The position numbers were made by a program, and so were the translations under genes. DNA of 64,000 bases from the NCBI GenBank assembly GCA_016868815.1, contig VGFQ01000003.1:62001-126000 (forward strand). Reading direction: 5' to 3'. Positions 7,820 through 17,638 of this stretch are shown here, piece by piece (position 1 is the first letter of the stretch; every line of letters begins with the position of its first letter). Under the pieces are notes generated by a model, which worked only from the letters and a program-made list of their open reading frames with translations, was not told where the DNA came from and ran no database searches. The stretch is from Bacteroidota bacterium. GTDB taxonomy: Bacteria; Bacteroidota; Bacteroidia; Chitinophagales; Chitinophagaceae.

Positions 7820-8461
7820 ATGACACAGACAACAGAACATTCCCACATCGTCTTCGAGGCGGAGGAAACGGAAGACATTGGCTTTGTCGAATCGCTTTGC
7901 TGGAGGATGCTGGCAGAGGCAGCTCGAGACCGTCGAAGTCCTATGCATACGGTGGTCATAGGGACGGGCGACGGAGCCCGGGCCCAGCTGCGGACGGTCA
8001 TCATCCGCCGGGTGGATGAAGCGGAGAAGCGTGTCTATTTTCATACCGACTACCGCAGTGGCAAGGTGTCGGAGATCCGCACCTCACGACAGCTGGCCTG
8101 GCTGGCCTATGATGCGTCCCGTCGCTCACAGATCCGGCTGACGGGGCCTACCCTCCTGCATCACAAGGATGAGCTATGCCAGCTGCATTGGGCATCTACT
8201 AAGCATTCAAGCCGTCGTTGCTATCTGTTACCTGAAGGCCCCGGGCAGCCCCTGGGGCAGCCGACAGATGCCATTGAGGAACGTCTCTCTACCTTCTCTT
8301 ATTCCATGGAAGAAAGCGAGGCGGGCTTTCAGCATTTCGCAGTAGTAGAGACCTCCGCCACGGAACTCGAGTGGTATTACACGCACAGCCGCGGCAACCG
8401 GAGGGCTCGCTTCCGGTATGAGGCGGGGCAGCTGGTCCAGTCTGAGTGGCTTACCCCCTAG
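7820..8461 (+). CDS. Pyridoxamine 5'-phosphate oxidase-like FMN-binding protein
   Basis: About 213 residues with the split-barrel flavin-reductase/PNPOx fold. Signs are RAQLRTVIIRRVDEA followed by VYFHTDYRSGKVSEI (FMN phosphate binding), LAWLAYDASRRSQIRLTG, and a C-terminal region FQHFAVVETSATELEWYYTH that packs in the PNPOx dimer. A canonical PdxH ends in an RLxPdR motif, which I do not see, so this is more likely a general FMN-linked oxidase of the Alr4036/PNPOx-like group than true PdxH. The start is taken at ATG 7820; an in-frame TTG at 7805 overlaps the upstream gene. It is convergent with the S9 peptidase gene, with a gap of 16 bases. Confidence 0.8.
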   Translation: MTQTTEHSHIVFEAEETEDIGFVESLCWRMLAEAARDRRSPMHTVVIGTGDGARAQLRTVIIRRVDEAEKRVYFHTDYRSGKVSEIRTSRQLAWLAYDASRRSQIRLTGPTLLHHKDELCQLHWASTKHSSRRCYLLPEGPGQPLGQPTDAIEERLSTFSYSMEESEAGFQHFAVVETSATELEWYYTHSRGNRRARFRYEAGQLVQSEWLTP

Positions 8462-8477
8462 GGTAGGGGCCGCATCT

Positions 8478-10445
8478 TTATTTGCCCAGGTACCGACCGA
8501 ACCATTCAAGGTGTTTATGGTAGCGGTGTACGATATAGCTGGGTACGCGAATGCCATGGTGCTGGTTGGGGTAGATGACCAGTTCAGTGGGGATGCCGGT
8601 AGAACGGAAGGCCTGATACATCTGCTCAGCACCGATGACAGGCACGTTGAAGTCGTCTTCGCTGGCCATGAAAAGAGTGGGTGTCTGGATGCTTTCAACT
8701 TTGAAGAAGGGATAGGAGAGGTCTAGCCATTTTTTTGGATTCTTCCAGGGCTTTCCAAGCTCTTCTTCATATTGTCTGATATACTGGTCTGACCCGTACA
8801 TTGACAGCTGCAGAGAGCTGCCGGCACCGCTGACGGCGGCTTTGAAGCGCTTGTCGGTCGCGATGCTATAGTTGGTCAGGATGCCGCCATAGCTCCAGCC
8901 TGCGATGGCCAGCCGGTCTGGGTCGGCCACGCCGGTGCGGACGAGGTGATCGACAGTGGCGAGGATGTCTTTTACTTCTTTGTTGCCCCAGTCGGCAGAG
9001 ATGCTCTTCGTGTAGGCGGACCCTCTCCCGCTGCTGCCGCGGTAGTTGACGGCGGCGACGGCATAACCGGCACCGGAGAGGACTTGCCGCGACATGTCGA
9101 AACCAAACTCATCTTGTGCTACAGGGCCGCCGTGGATGTAAAGGATGAGTGGCAGGTTGCGCGCGCTGCTATCCGGCAGATACAACAGGCCATGTACCGT
9201 ATTCTTGTCCACGGTTGTACAGCTATAGCCGCTGACATGGGAGAGTCTGAGGGGTGCAAGGAAGTCTTGGCTGGCCTGGGTGAGCCGGCGAAAGCGGGCA
9301 TTCGTTCCCACATAGATTTCATTCGGCGTGTACGGGTCGCTGTAGAGGGCTGCCATCTGACCATCCTTCCCGATCTCTAGGGATCCATAAGTTCCATGTG
9401 CCTCGGTGGCCCATGAATGTTCAGCCGTGGCGACATCGAAGCGCAGGAGATTGCGTCGCCGGTCGTCTTCTATGGTGGAGAAGATATAACGGCTGTCCGG
9501 CGACCAGGCAACATTGGATACCGAGTGGTCGAGGGTTTGGGAGAGGCAGCGGTGCGACTTCCCTGCGATGTCGTACACCCAGAGGCGCGAGAGCTCGTAC
9601 ATGTTGAAGCCGCTCTCGGTGGCCGACTGGCTGTAGGATAGCCATTTGCCGTCGGGGCTGAAGCGGGGCAGGCCATTCTCGCCTGCATATTGGGTGACTT
9701 GTTGCCGACTGCCGCTGGCGATGTCGAGCAGAAAAATGTCGGTATTCTCATTGAGGTCGGGGTCCGCGGTGGTGTTGCTCACAAAGGCGATGTGTTTGCC
9801 ATCGGGATGGATGACGGCGCTGCTCTCGTTGTGATGTCCACGCGTGAGGGTGTCCAGCTTTTTATGCTGTATGTCGAATAGGTAGAGGTGTGTCTTTCGC
9901 TCGTCGAGGTATCCTTCGGAGTCATTTTTGAATGCGTGTCGGCGGATTTCGTAGGGCTTGCGGACTTTGGACTTGGCAGTATCAGCCGTAGACGGGTCTT
10001 TCAGCTCTAGCAGAATCCGTTTCCCGTCAGGAAACCATTTGTAGGCGGCAATCTCTGCTTTCAGTTGGGTGAGCTGGATGGGCTCGCCTCCTTTGCGGTT
10101 CATCAGGAAAATCTGTGAGCCGGACTCTTCTGGCTTTCCTTTGGAAAGAAAGGAAATATAGCGATCGTCCGGGCTCCAGGCGGGCTGTCCGGTGCCTTTG
10201 GTCTGTTCGGTCAACTGGATGGTCTCACTGCCGTCGGTACGGGTCATGTAGAGCTTCCCCTCGTAGCTGTCTTTGGCGGAGTCGATCCTAGACTGGGTAT
10301 ATAGTACCCATTGGCCGTCGGGGGAGAGCCGGGGCGCAGAGAGCGACTGCATGCGGTAGGTGTCTTCAGGACGGATCGGGCGCTGCTGTGCTTGGATGGT
10401 GAATGAAAGAATGAGCAGGGCCGCAGTGAAAGAGGATATATTCAT
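8478..10445 (-). CDS. S9 family peptidase (prolyl oligopeptidase/dipeptidyl aminopeptidase-like), secreted
   Basis: Serine peptidase of 655 residues with an N-terminal signal peptide (SSFTAALLILSFTIQAQ, residues 4-20). A seven-bladed WD40/TolB-like beta-propeller follows, with repeated motifs such as SAPRLSPDGQWVLYTQS and PRFSPDGKWLSYSQS, then an alpha/beta hydrolase domain. Triad: Ser in GWSYGGI near 517, Asp in ASEDDFNVPV near 604, His in NQHHGI near 629. Length and order match the S9C acyl-aminoacyl-peptidase/dipeptidyl-peptidase group common in Bacteroidota peptide scavenging. I chose the ATG at 10445 because the signal peptide starts there; the frame is open a further 44 codons. Confidence 0.92.
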   Translation of the reverse strand: MNISSFTAALLILSFTIQAQQRPIRPEDTYRMQSLSAPRLSPDGQWVLYTQSRIDSAKDSYEGKLYMTRTDGSETIQLTEQTKGTGQPAWSPDDRYISFLSKGKPEESGSQIFLMNRKGGEPIQLTQLKAEIAAYKWFPDGKRILLELKDPSTADTAKSKVRKPYEIRRHAFKNDSEGYLDERKTHLYLFDIQHKKLDTLTRGHHNESSAVIHPDGKHIAFVSNTTADPDLNENTDIFLLDIASGSRQQVTQYAGENGLPRFSPDGKWLSYSQSATESGFNMYELSRLWVYDIAGKSHRCLSQTLDHSVSNVAWSPDSRYIFSTIEDDRRRNLLRFDVATAEHSWATEAHGTYGSLEIGKDGQMAALYSDPYTPNEIYVGTNARFRRLTQASQDFLAPLRLSHVSGYSCTTVDKNTVHGLLYLPDSSARNLPLILYIHGGPVAQDEFGFDMSRQVLSGAGYAVAAVNYRGSSGRGSAYTKSISADWGNKEVKDILATVDHLVRTGVADPDRLAIAGWSYGGILTNYSIATDKRFKAAVSGAGSSLQLSMYGSDQYIRQYEEELGKPWKNPKKWLDLSYPFFKVESIQTPTLFMASEDDFNVPVIGAEQMYQAFRSTGIPTELVIYPNQHHGIRVPSYIVHRYHKHLEWFGRYLGK

Positions 10446-10522
10446 GATCTTAGAAATTGGGATGAAAGTACGAAATGGGTCAATCTCGGATACGCCGGAA
10501 CGGGGAATGGGTATATTCGAGG

Positions 10523-11986
10523 ATGAGATGCTTTTTCCGATGCTTTCCCCGCACCGTGCTACTCTTTTCCCTGACATGCTTTGGTAGCGTGCGGGTTTCG
10601 GCCCAACAGCGCCCTTTGAATGTCATCATCCTCTACAGCGACGATCATAGCTTCCATGCCCTCGGGGCTATGGGCAACCGGGAGGTGCAAACGCCGAACA
10701 TCGACCGGCTGGCATCCCAGGGAATGCTTTTCTCGCAGGCCCATGTGATGGGCGGCCACCATGGGGCTGTCTGTATCCCCAGCCGGGCGATGCTGCTGAC
10801 AGGGCGGTATGTGAACCGCTTGCCGGGGGATGGCTCCACCATTCTGGCAGCCTTCCAGAGCCTGCCGGAAGTGCTGCGAAGCCATGGCTATACGACCTAT
10901 CATACAGGGAAGTGGCATAGCGACAAAGCCTCTCACCACCGTATGTTCAGTGCAGGAGGCGACATTTTTTTTGGGGGTATGCATTTTCCCAAAGAAGGCG
11001 GGCAGGAGCACCCCCTCGTATATCCCTTTGATTCCTCAGGTCGATGGCCAGATGCGCTGCGCCGGCAGGCAGATACGTTCAGCTCAACCCTGTATGCGGA
11101 CCATGCCATCCGTTTCCTGTCCTCTGCTGAGGCCCGGCAGCACCCTTTCTTCTGTTATGTGGCTTTCACCTCCCCGCATGATCCACGTACGCCCCCAGCC
11201 CGTTGGGCATCACGCTACCAATCGAAGGAGATATCGCTGCCAGGCAATTTTATGTCCGAGCATCCTTTCGACAATGGAGACTTGCGCACGCGAGATGAGC
11301 TTTTGCTGCCCAGGCCGCTGCAACCCGAGCGGGTACGCCAGGATATTGCGGCGTACTATGGCATGATCAGCGAGATGGACGAACAAGTCGGAAGGATCCT
11401 AGATGCCCTGCGTAAAAATGGCCTGTATGAGCATACGCTGGTTGTTTTTGCTGGCGACAATGGACTGGCTATGGGCCGGCATGGGTTGTTGGGAAAGCAG
11501 AACCTTTATGAACACAGCATCCGCGTGCCCATGGTCATGTCCGGCCCGGGCATCCCAGCTGGTGAACGATATGATGGATTCATGTATTTGAGCGACATCA
11601 CACCAACTTTGCTGGATCTGTTGGGTATCCCGATTCCTGCAACCGTTGAAGCTATAAGCCATGCCTCTGTCATCAACAACCCCCATCGACGTCTACGCGA
11701 TTGTATCTATAACGTATATGGAAGCTGGAGCCGTAGTATCAAGACTTCCGATCAGATGAAGCTGATCTTGTACAATGTCGATGGGGTGCTGCGGGAGCAA
11801 CTGTTCGACCTTTCGCGGGATTCGTTGGAGAGGTATGACCTGTCTGCACTTCCGGACTATGCTCCTCGAAAGGCGCAGCTTCGGGCTTTATTGGAACGGG
11901 AGATGCGGGATAAGCAGGACGACCTCGACCTTGGATTGCCCGACTGGGGTCGTGCAAAGGCAGGGAGAAAAGGCAGGGGAAGTTAA
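10523..11986 (+). CDS. Secreted family S1 sulfatase (CxPSR type)
   Basis: Arylsulfatase-type hydrolase of 487 residues, starting at MRCFFRCFPRT with a signal peptide to about residue 27 (RVSAQQ). The metal-binding pair DD is at 40-41. The sulfatase signature is at 84-88 (CIPSR), where Cys84 would be converted to formylglycine, followed by AMLLTGRY. Further pieces are TYHTGKWHS, AFTSPHDPRTPP and VFAGDNGLAMGRHGLLGKQNLYEHSIRVPM. The fold is complete and the length typical. Two GldK-type FGE-fold proteins are not maturases, and no maturase is seen nearby. Specificity cannot be fixed; the nearby GH20 hexosaminidase makes a sulfated amino-sugar glycan possible. It is divergent from the S9 peptidase, 77 bases apart. 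Confidence 0.92.
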   Translation: MRCFFRCFPRTVLLFSLTCFGSVRVSAQQRPLNVIILYSDDHSFHALGAMGNREVQTPNIDRLASQGMLFSQAHVMGGHHGAVCIPSRAMLLTGRYVNRLPGDGSTILAAFQSLPEVLRSHGYTTYHTGKWHSDKASHHRMFSAGGDIFFGGMHFPKEGGQEHPLVYPFDSSGRWPDALRRQADTFSSTLYADHAIRFLSSAEARQHPFFCYVAFTSPHDPRTPPARWASRYQSKEISLPGNFMSEHPFDNGDLRTRDELLLPRPLQPERVRQDIAAYYGMISEMDEQVGRILDALRKNGLYEHTLVVFAGDNGLAMGRHGLLGKQNLYEHSIRVPMVMSGPGIPAGERYDGFMYLSDITPTLLDLLGIPIPATVEAISHASVINNPHRRLRDCIYNVYGSWSRSIKTSDQMKLILYNVDGVLREQLFDLSRDSLERYDLSALPDYAPRKAQLRALLEREMRDKQDDLDLGLPDWGRAKAGRKGRGS

Positions 11987-12054
11987 AAATAAATGTATCT
12001 GCTGTATATCATACAGCGGTGGAGGGATCTTCTCCGCGGGGAAACGTCTGAAAC

Positions 12055-13530
12055 TTATCTGTCTTTTTCTGTAGAGGTTTCTGGTTGTGTCAGGTAGATT
12101 TTTCTTTTATGGAAATATCTTGCCTCTTGTTCATTGAGCCACCAATCAGGGTTGGAGAGGATATCTCTGAAGAAAACCGTCTCTGGCACTTTGCTAAGGG
12201 GGGGCAATGCGACCTCCTCCGAGGTGCTCTGTCGGATGGCCTGGTAGCGCGCCATCATCTCTTTGTCATAGGTTTCAGCCTTGGTGAATAAATCTGTATA
12301 AGTACGCCTGATCCTGCCATCCATATGAAAGAAGCAGATGGTTGTGATGACGAGGAGTATGGTGGCAGGGGTGGCCGGCGAGATCCAGCTGGGAAAACCT
12401 CTATCTCTTTGACTATCTGCCATCAAGATCATCCACAAGATCAATCCCAGCATAAACAGGAACTGGGCCACGTCGACAATACGCAATGGGGGGTTGGCTT
12501 CTCCTCGTGCCCAAGCGTTTGGAAAATAGGCCAGCACATAGCATCCAACCAAGACGAGTGTCACCCAAGGAAGGTTGATGCCTCTCAGCACTGGTTTGAG
12601 CCTGATGCCTTTTCGCTGGATGTAATCGATCAATAAAAGGCCCACTGTAATCGATACAGGCATCCAGTATAAACCGTTTTTTAATGAGAGCATCAAGGAT
12701 TTGTAGGCTGCAAACAGCAGTTTTTTCTCCATTTGGAAGCTTACAATATGATCCCTAACTGTATTGGCCGGTGAAAAAAAGGATATCAGGCTAAAACACA
12801 GTAGGATACCTAGCAAAGCTGAAAACTTAGTTCTCAGAGGGTGTGATGAGAGCCACATGCTTGCGCACACGGATACAATGATAAGGTTGATCGAGACCAG
12901 TGCTGTCTCATTTCCTCCGATGGTTAAGGTGCCCCACCATACACACCACAAGAAGTCCCTATTTCTGTTGGATGCAGCCAATCTGACCAGGTAGGATAGG
13001 CATACCATCATGGTGATGATGGGCACCAAATACTGGATATTGCCTTGGTACCAATAAAGGATTTCACCATGATGCTCAAGTCGGCCAAAATAAATGGCCA
13101 TAAGGCCCAGGGTAATCACCCAAGTGTGCCATTTTCGAGCGCTCTCCAAGATCGACTGGAAGAAGAAATTCGTGGCAAGGGTTAAACCGAACATTCCCAT
13201 GACGGGGGCGAGCCTGTATAGCAGCAAGGTCTTTGCAGTAAGTGCTTCTATGGCCGGGTCTATCGGCATCGGCGTCAACACAGCCAAGAGATTGGCCATA
13301 TATCTGCCGGTAACTTCTATGTAGCCATATACATAGCTTCCCCAGAGTCCTTTTTCTCTGTCATCCAGTATCCAGCTATAGTCCGTATCTGTCGGATGGA
13401 TGTAAGCGGACAGCCCCATCAATGGTGTGATGATGATGATGAATAAGAGAGGAATGACTACTTCAGTAGATGTAATTCTTCGAAGAGAAGACCAGTTAGA
13501 TGTGGACTGCATTTGACGTACATTTAGCAA
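12055..13530 (-). CDS. DUF6056-like polytopic membrane protein (intact copy)
   Basis: A 491-residue membrane protein with about ten hydrophobic helices. The first extracytoplasmic loop contains IHPTDTDYSWILDD, with acidic residues after helix 1 as in GT-C glycosyltransferases, then GRYMANLLAVLTPMP. The C-terminal 90 residues are soluble and rich in charged residues. The helix-1/loop-1 pattern and the closing FFRDILSNPDWW..ARYFHKRKIYLT match the DUF6056 family, found near surface-glycan genes; I infer a glycan-transfer or polymerising role, unproven. An inner ATG (MQSTSNW at 13512) is an alternative start. A close paralogue, broken by a stop codon, lies at 23.7-25.2 kb. Confidence 0.75.
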   Translation of the reverse strand: MLNVRQMQSTSNWSSLRRITSTEVVIPLLFIIIITPLMGLSAYIHPTDTDYSWILDDREKGLWGSYVYGYIEVTGRYMANLLAVLTPMPIDPAIEALTAKTLLLYRLAPVMGMFGLTLATNFFFQSILESARKWHTWVITLGLMAIYFGRLEHHGEILYWYQGNIQYLVPIITMMVCLSYLVRLAASNRNRDFLWCVWWGTLTIGGNETALVSINLIIVSVCASMWLSSHPLRTKFSALLGILLCFSLISFFSPANTVRDHIVSFQMEKKLLFAAYKSLMLSLKNGLYWMPVSITVGLLLIDYIQRKGIRLKPVLRGINLPWVTLVLVGCYVLAYFPNAWARGEANPPLRIVDVAQFLFMLGLILWMILMADSQRDRGFPSWISPATPATILLVITTICFFHMDGRIRRTYTDLFTKAETYDKEMMARYQAIRQSTSEEVALPPLSKVPETVFFRDILSNPDWWLNEQEARYFHKRKIYLTQPETSTEKDR

Positions 13531-13710
13531 CTCATCAAAATGGAGATATTAAGACAAAACATTTGAAAGAAAGTCATCGATATCGAGGCATTATATTGAC
13601 TTTAAAAATGACGAAGCACAAAATACCCCCTTTAAAAAAAAGATGCAACCCCTACTTTTCCTAACTTACTGTGCAGAACATTCCAACGCCCCCTCCAACA
13701 ACCCTGATGT

Positions 13711-15306
13711 ATGAAAAAACTGTTTCCTTTTTTATTCCTGCCGTCATGGGTGGTTGCCCAGGTACAGGGCAGCTTTGACATTATTCCTGCTCCTGTTCAG
13801 GTCGTAGCTGCTCAAGGGTCTTTTCTCGTGAGGCCCGGAGAACGCATCCATATTGCAGAAGACATTTGGAAGGGCGTTGCAGGAATGTTGGCAGAGAAGC
13901 TTACCGTGGCCACTGGAGCCACTACACCGGTGAGCCCGGGTATGTCTTCTACCGGTATCCTTTTCCGTCTTCATTCAGGCATGCCTGAAGAGGCATACCA
14001 CGTCGAGGTCAGTCCGAGGAAGGTCGAAATACAGGCCTCCTCGGCAAAGGGTGCTTTCTATGCCGTACAGACCCTCTTGCAACTCATGCCACCAGCCGTG
14101 CTGGCCGGAAAACCGACGCAGGAGAAGATCAGCATACCGGCCTGCCGGATTGAGGATGAGCCGCGGTTCGGCTATCGGGGGCTGATGCTCGACGTCGGTC
14201 GTCATTTCATCCCGGTAGCGGATGTAAAGCGTTTCATCGACCTGATGGCGCATTACAAGATGAATCGCTTCCACTGGCATTTGACAGAAGACCAGGGGTG
14301 GCGCATCGAGATCAAAAAATATCCATTGCTTACGCAGGTATCTTCTGTGCGGAAAGAGTCCATGGTAGGGCATTATCGGGAGAATAAGTTCGATGGTAAG
14401 CCGTATGGCAGCTTTTACACACAGGATGAGATCCGGCAGGTGGTGGCTTATGCAGCCGAACGGCATGTCATGGTCGTCCCGGAGATTGAGATGCCAGGGC
14501 ATTCGCAGGCCGTCCTCGCCGCCTATCCACAGTTCGGCTTCAACGCCGATCGCATCGTACCTGTTCGGACTAAATGGGGCATCTCTGAAGATGTACTGTT
14601 TCCCAGGGAAGAGACTTTCCGATTTCTGGAAGATGTACTAACGGAAGTGATGGACCTATTCCCCAGCCCATATATTCATATTGGGGGTGATGAATGCCCG
14701 AAGGCCCAATGGAAGGAAAGCCGCTTTTGTCAGGAGCTGATCAAGAAAGAGGGGTTGAGAGATGAGCACGAACTTCAGAGCTGGTTTATCCGCCGGATAG
14801 ACAAGTTTTTGACGTCGAAGGGCAGGCGGCTGTTGGGATGGGATGAGATCCTCGAGGGAGGACTCTCTCCGAATGCAACCGTGATGTCGTGGAGGGGCGT
14901 GAAAGGAGGCATTGAAGCCGCCAAGCAGGGACATGATGTTGTCATGTCTCCCAACAGCTTCTTTTACCTGGACTATTATCAGGGACCGCCTGCGAGCGAG
15001 CCGTTGGCCATTGGAGGCAATTTGCCATTGGCCAAGTGCTACTCCTTTGAGCCCGACTTGCCGGAGTTGACGGCGGCCGAGGCCAAGCATGTGATAGGCG
15101 TACAGGCGAATGTCTGGACGGAGTATATCGGAGATCTGAAGTATGCCGAGTACATGACCTATCCACGGGCCTTGGCCCTGGCGGAAGTCGCCTGGACGCC
15201 TAAAGGGAAAAAAGACTACGAACGTTTTAAGGCCAGGGTGAAAGCCCGGATACCCTATCTGGATGCCATGCAGGTAAATTATGCTAAAACCTTCCTCCAT
15301 CAGTAA
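13711..15306 (+). CDS. Secreted beta-N-acetylhexosaminidase (GH20)
   Basis: Exo-acting enzyme that removes terminal GlcNAc or GalNAc from glycans by substrate-assisted catalysis. It has 531 residues: signal peptide MKKLFPFLFLPSWVVAQ, a GH20b-like N-domain (residues about 25-145), then the TIM barrel opening with EPRFGYRGLMLDVGRHF. The catalytic Asp-Glu pair lies in HIGGDECPKAQW near residues 322-327. Other family marks are NRFHWHLTEDQGWRIEI, VVPEIEMPGHSQAVLA and NVWTEYI near the C-terminus. The length is typical for a two-domain bacterial enzyme without extra carbohydrate modules. Its neighbour downstream is a secreted protein of unknown function 51 bases away, possibly in the same transcript. 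Confidence 0.95.
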   Translation: MKKLFPFLFLPSWVVAQVQGSFDIIPAPVQVVAAQGSFLVRPGERIHIAEDIWKGVAGMLAEKLTVATGATTPVSPGMSSTGILFRLHSGMPEEAYHVEVSPRKVEIQASSAKGAFYAVQTLLQLMPPAVLAGKPTQEKISIPACRIEDEPRFGYRGLMLDVGRHFIPVADVKRFIDLMAHYKMNRFHWHLTEDQGWRIEIKKYPLLTQVSSVRKESMVGHYRENKFDGKPYGSFYTQDEIRQVVAYAAERHVMVVPEIEMPGHSQAVLAAYPQFGFNADRIVPVRTKWGISEDVLFPREETFRFLEDVLTEVMDLFPSPYIHIGGDECPKAQWKESRFCQELIKKEGLRDEHELQSWFIRRIDKFLTSKGRRLLGWDEILEGGLSPNATVMSWRGVKGGIEAAKQGHDVVMSPNSFFYLDYYQGPPASEPLAIGGNLPLAKCYSFEPDLPELTAAEAKHVIGVQANVWTEYIGDLKYAEYMTYPRALALAEVAWTPKGKKDYERFKARVKARIPYLDAMQVNYAKTFLHQ

Positions 15307-15357
15307 TGTGACCGGTGTCCCCATCCCGTTGCTGATTGAGGCAACAAAGCTCAGACC

Positions 15358-16155
15358 ATGTGTAAGAATATTCAGCCCCGACAGCATGACTTTTGGCCTG
15401 CTCTCCCGCTTTTGCTATTTTTCTGCTGGTCCTCCGCCTATGCACAGCCCGGCCGCGTGAATGAATCGATGGTGACATCGTCGAGTTACGGCTTGTACTT
15501 CCGGCCGCATTCAGGAGCCGATGTGACCCTGGACAACAATGGTAAAAACATGTTCGATAGACTGGATCCGGCGAGCATACCCGGGCCATTGTATTGGAAC
15601 TCGGATTGGGCGCCTGCCAACCTGTATCTGAAAGATGATCGTTTTCTGGGGAGGTTTCATATACGTCTGAATCTATATAATGGCCTGTTTGTGGCCCGTA
15701 TGTCGAACGGCGATGAGAAGGTGGTACAGGAGGAGCTGGTCAAGTCGATCCGCTTTGACACGGTTGTCAATGGTATGGCATCACCCGTGTTTGTCGTTGC
15801 TGCACCTCCCGTCTCCTTGGAGGCACGGCATGTACCCAAAGGGTATTTGCTCCAGCTGACGAATTCCCCCGTCATGCTGCTGAGATCTATGAAGTCTATC
15901 CTGCTCTTCCGTGACTCCTTGTTCGGGGCGATTCGAAAACCCTATTTTGCCATGCGGGAAGCCTATCATGTCGCGTATAAAGGGTCGTTCAGTAATTTGA
16001 GGAAGCTGAGCTTTCGGGAGTTAACTGCTGCCGCACCCGAGCTAGAGGGACAGGAAGCTTTCTTCACGCAGCGCCGCGTCCGTTGGAGCGACGAAAACAG
16101 CGTCGCTGCTGCCATACAGTCATGGAATGATGCTCACTGGATGCCGGACAAGTGA
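15358..16155 (+). CDS. Secreted protein of unknown function
   Basis: A 265-residue protein with a signal peptide (WPALPLLLFFCWSSAYAQP, ending near residue 31). The mature part is soluble and beta-rich (for example LYFRPHSGADVTLDNNG and FHIRLNLYNGLFVARMSNGDEKVV), ending in a basic segment RRVRWSDENSVAAAIQSWNDAHW. I do not recognise a family. Starting 51 bases after the GH20 gene on the same strand, it may be co-expressed with it and act in the periplasm. Confidence 0.6.
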   Translation: MCKNIQPRQHDFWPALPLLLFFCWSSAYAQPGRVNESMVTSSSYGLYFRPHSGADVTLDNNGKNMFDRLDPASIPGPLYWNSDWAPANLYLKDDRFLGRFHIRLNLYNGLFVARMSNGDEKVVQEELVKSIRFDTVVNGMASPVFVVAAPPVSLEARHVPKGYLLQLTNSPVMLLRSMKSILLFRDSLFGAIRKPYFAMREAYHVAYKGSFSNLRKLSFRELTAAAPELEGQEAFFTQRRVRWSDENSVAAAIQSWNDAHWMPDK

Positions 16156-16280
16156 GTGCTTTGATTTGGGTCTTGATGGGGAAGGCGACTTGCCATCCTG
16201 CATAATTCACAGTAAGTTTATCGGAACACATGGGCGCATCCTTAGCGTCGACCCCAAGCGACTCGTACATGTCTGGCGTT

Positions 16281-17615
16281 ATGTCTCAGAAGCGACTCTT
16301 GAACCTGTTGGTCATCACCCTGTTCTGGGGTGCAGCCTACGGCAGCTTTTATTTGCTGACCACGGTTTTGCCCAGGCTATCCTTCCTCATGGATCCGGTA
16401 TTCGGCTTGATATGGGCTTTTTATCTGCTCTCGATCGTTTATTCCAGAAGTTGGTTCAAAGCTGTGCTGAAGCGTAAGGCTGGGCCTGTCATCGTAGTGT
16501 CTGGCATCTTGATGGCAGCATCTGCAGGTGTGTACATCCATCATTTCTTTCGCTGGTCATGGAAGTTTTATACACTATACAGCGAGCCTTCTCCATCCTT
16601 TATTGGAAGGCTCAGGAAGGCAGACCCAGAATATGGCTACCAACACCGTGCCTATGCCCGCGCTTGTTATATCATCCCCCCCGCGGACAGCATTCCAGTG
16701 TACACCGACGGTTATGGGTTTCGTGTCACCCGGGCAGACATACAACGTTCCATCGATACGGGTCGCATGGATATCCTATTCCTGGGTTGCTCCTTCACCT
16801 ATGGTGAGTACTGCAAGGCCGATTCCACCTTCAGCCATCTTTCTGCTCAAGCACTGGGCTTCCGATATCTGAATGCAGGCGTCAGTGGATGGGGCTTGTC
16901 TCAGATGCACCTAAAGGCCCAAGAGCTGATCCCAAAATACAAGCCCCGATACGTCGTATTACAGTATAGCTATTGGCTTCCCCAGCGCGCTGCCGGCATG
17001 TATAGGTATTCAGCAGACTATCCCATGCCTAAGCCCTACTATGAGGTTTTGCCTTCTGGCCGCTTTGGCCTGGCCACTCCCCCCTTTGCCTCTCGGGCCT
17101 TTGAGGTGGACACAGACTCTGTGGTGGCGCTGTATAGAGAGCATCCCCTGCAATTTTTTAAGTATAGCAGAATCCCAGCTCTGCTCCTAGAAGAAGATCT
17201 GAAGCGTCTCGGCGTGGGTGTACAAAGAATCATGGGCAGATATCACCCCATCACAGAGGATCTTACAGTCATGAAGGCCCTGTCCAGACAAGTGTATGCA
17301 GCGTTGATGGAACTATGCAGGCAAAATGGCGCTCAGCCAATCATCCTCCATCTTTCCAAGCAGCACACAAACTTTGACGAATATCCAGGCTTCCTGTCAT
17401 CAACCGATACAGCCGCGTACATCGATGGGATGAAATATCACAAACAGCACCTGGCCCATACACCGGGAGCCTCTTTCAAATGGGATTTTATCCACTGGAG
17501 GGCAAGAAACGGGGATACCGTCACCATTGACACCCATCCCAACCATTTTTCCCACTACCTGATTTCTAAGTCGATCGTAGAGCGAATCAAAGCCATGGAA
17601 GTCGACACCCACTGA
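16281..17615 (+). CDS. SGNH-hydrolase-like protein with N-terminal membrane helices
   Basis: A 444-residue protein. Three hydrophobic helices occupy the first 100 residues (for example LLNLLVITLFWGAAYGSFYLL). The soluble domain carries DILFLGCSFTYGEYC near residue 168, a GDSL-type block I with the presumed nucleophile Ser, followed by FRYLNAGVSGWGLSQM and, near the C-terminus, IDTHPNHFSHYLI, which could supply the Asp-His of an SGNH triad. I infer an O-acyl esterase or transferase acting on an extracytoplasmic glycan. The start is MSQKRLLNLL at 16281, which aligns with the start of the decayed copy downstream; MSGV at 16269 is an alternative. Confidence 0.65.
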   Translation: MSQKRLLNLLVITLFWGAAYGSFYLLTTVLPRLSFLMDPVFGLIWAFYLLSIVYSRSWFKAVLKRKAGPVIVVSGILMAASAGVYIHHFFRWSWKFYTLYSEPSPSFIGRLRKADPEYGYQHRAYARACYIIPPADSIPVYTDGYGFRVTRADIQRSIDTGRMDILFLGCSFTYGEYCKADSTFSHLSAQALGFRYLNAGVSGWGLSQMHLKAQELIPKYKPRYVVLQYSYWLPQRAAGMYRYSADYPMPKPYYEVLPSGRFGLATPPFASRAFEVDTDSVVALYREHPLQFFKYSRIPALLLEEDLKRLGVGVQRIMGRYHPITEDLTVMKALSRQVYAALMELCRQNGAQPIILHLSKQHTNFDEYPGFLSSTDTAAYIDGMKYHKQHLAHTPGASFKWDFIHWRARNGDTVTIDTHPNHFSHYLISKSIVERIKAMEVDTH

Positions 17616-17638
17616 CTCCAATACCTCCAGGATCCTCC

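Noticed and set aside
7820-8461. True PdxH (pyridoxine 5'-phosphate oxidase)
   Set aside because: The FMN-binding half fits, but the C-terminal substrate-binding signature of PdxH is not seen; the broader PNPOx-like call is safer.
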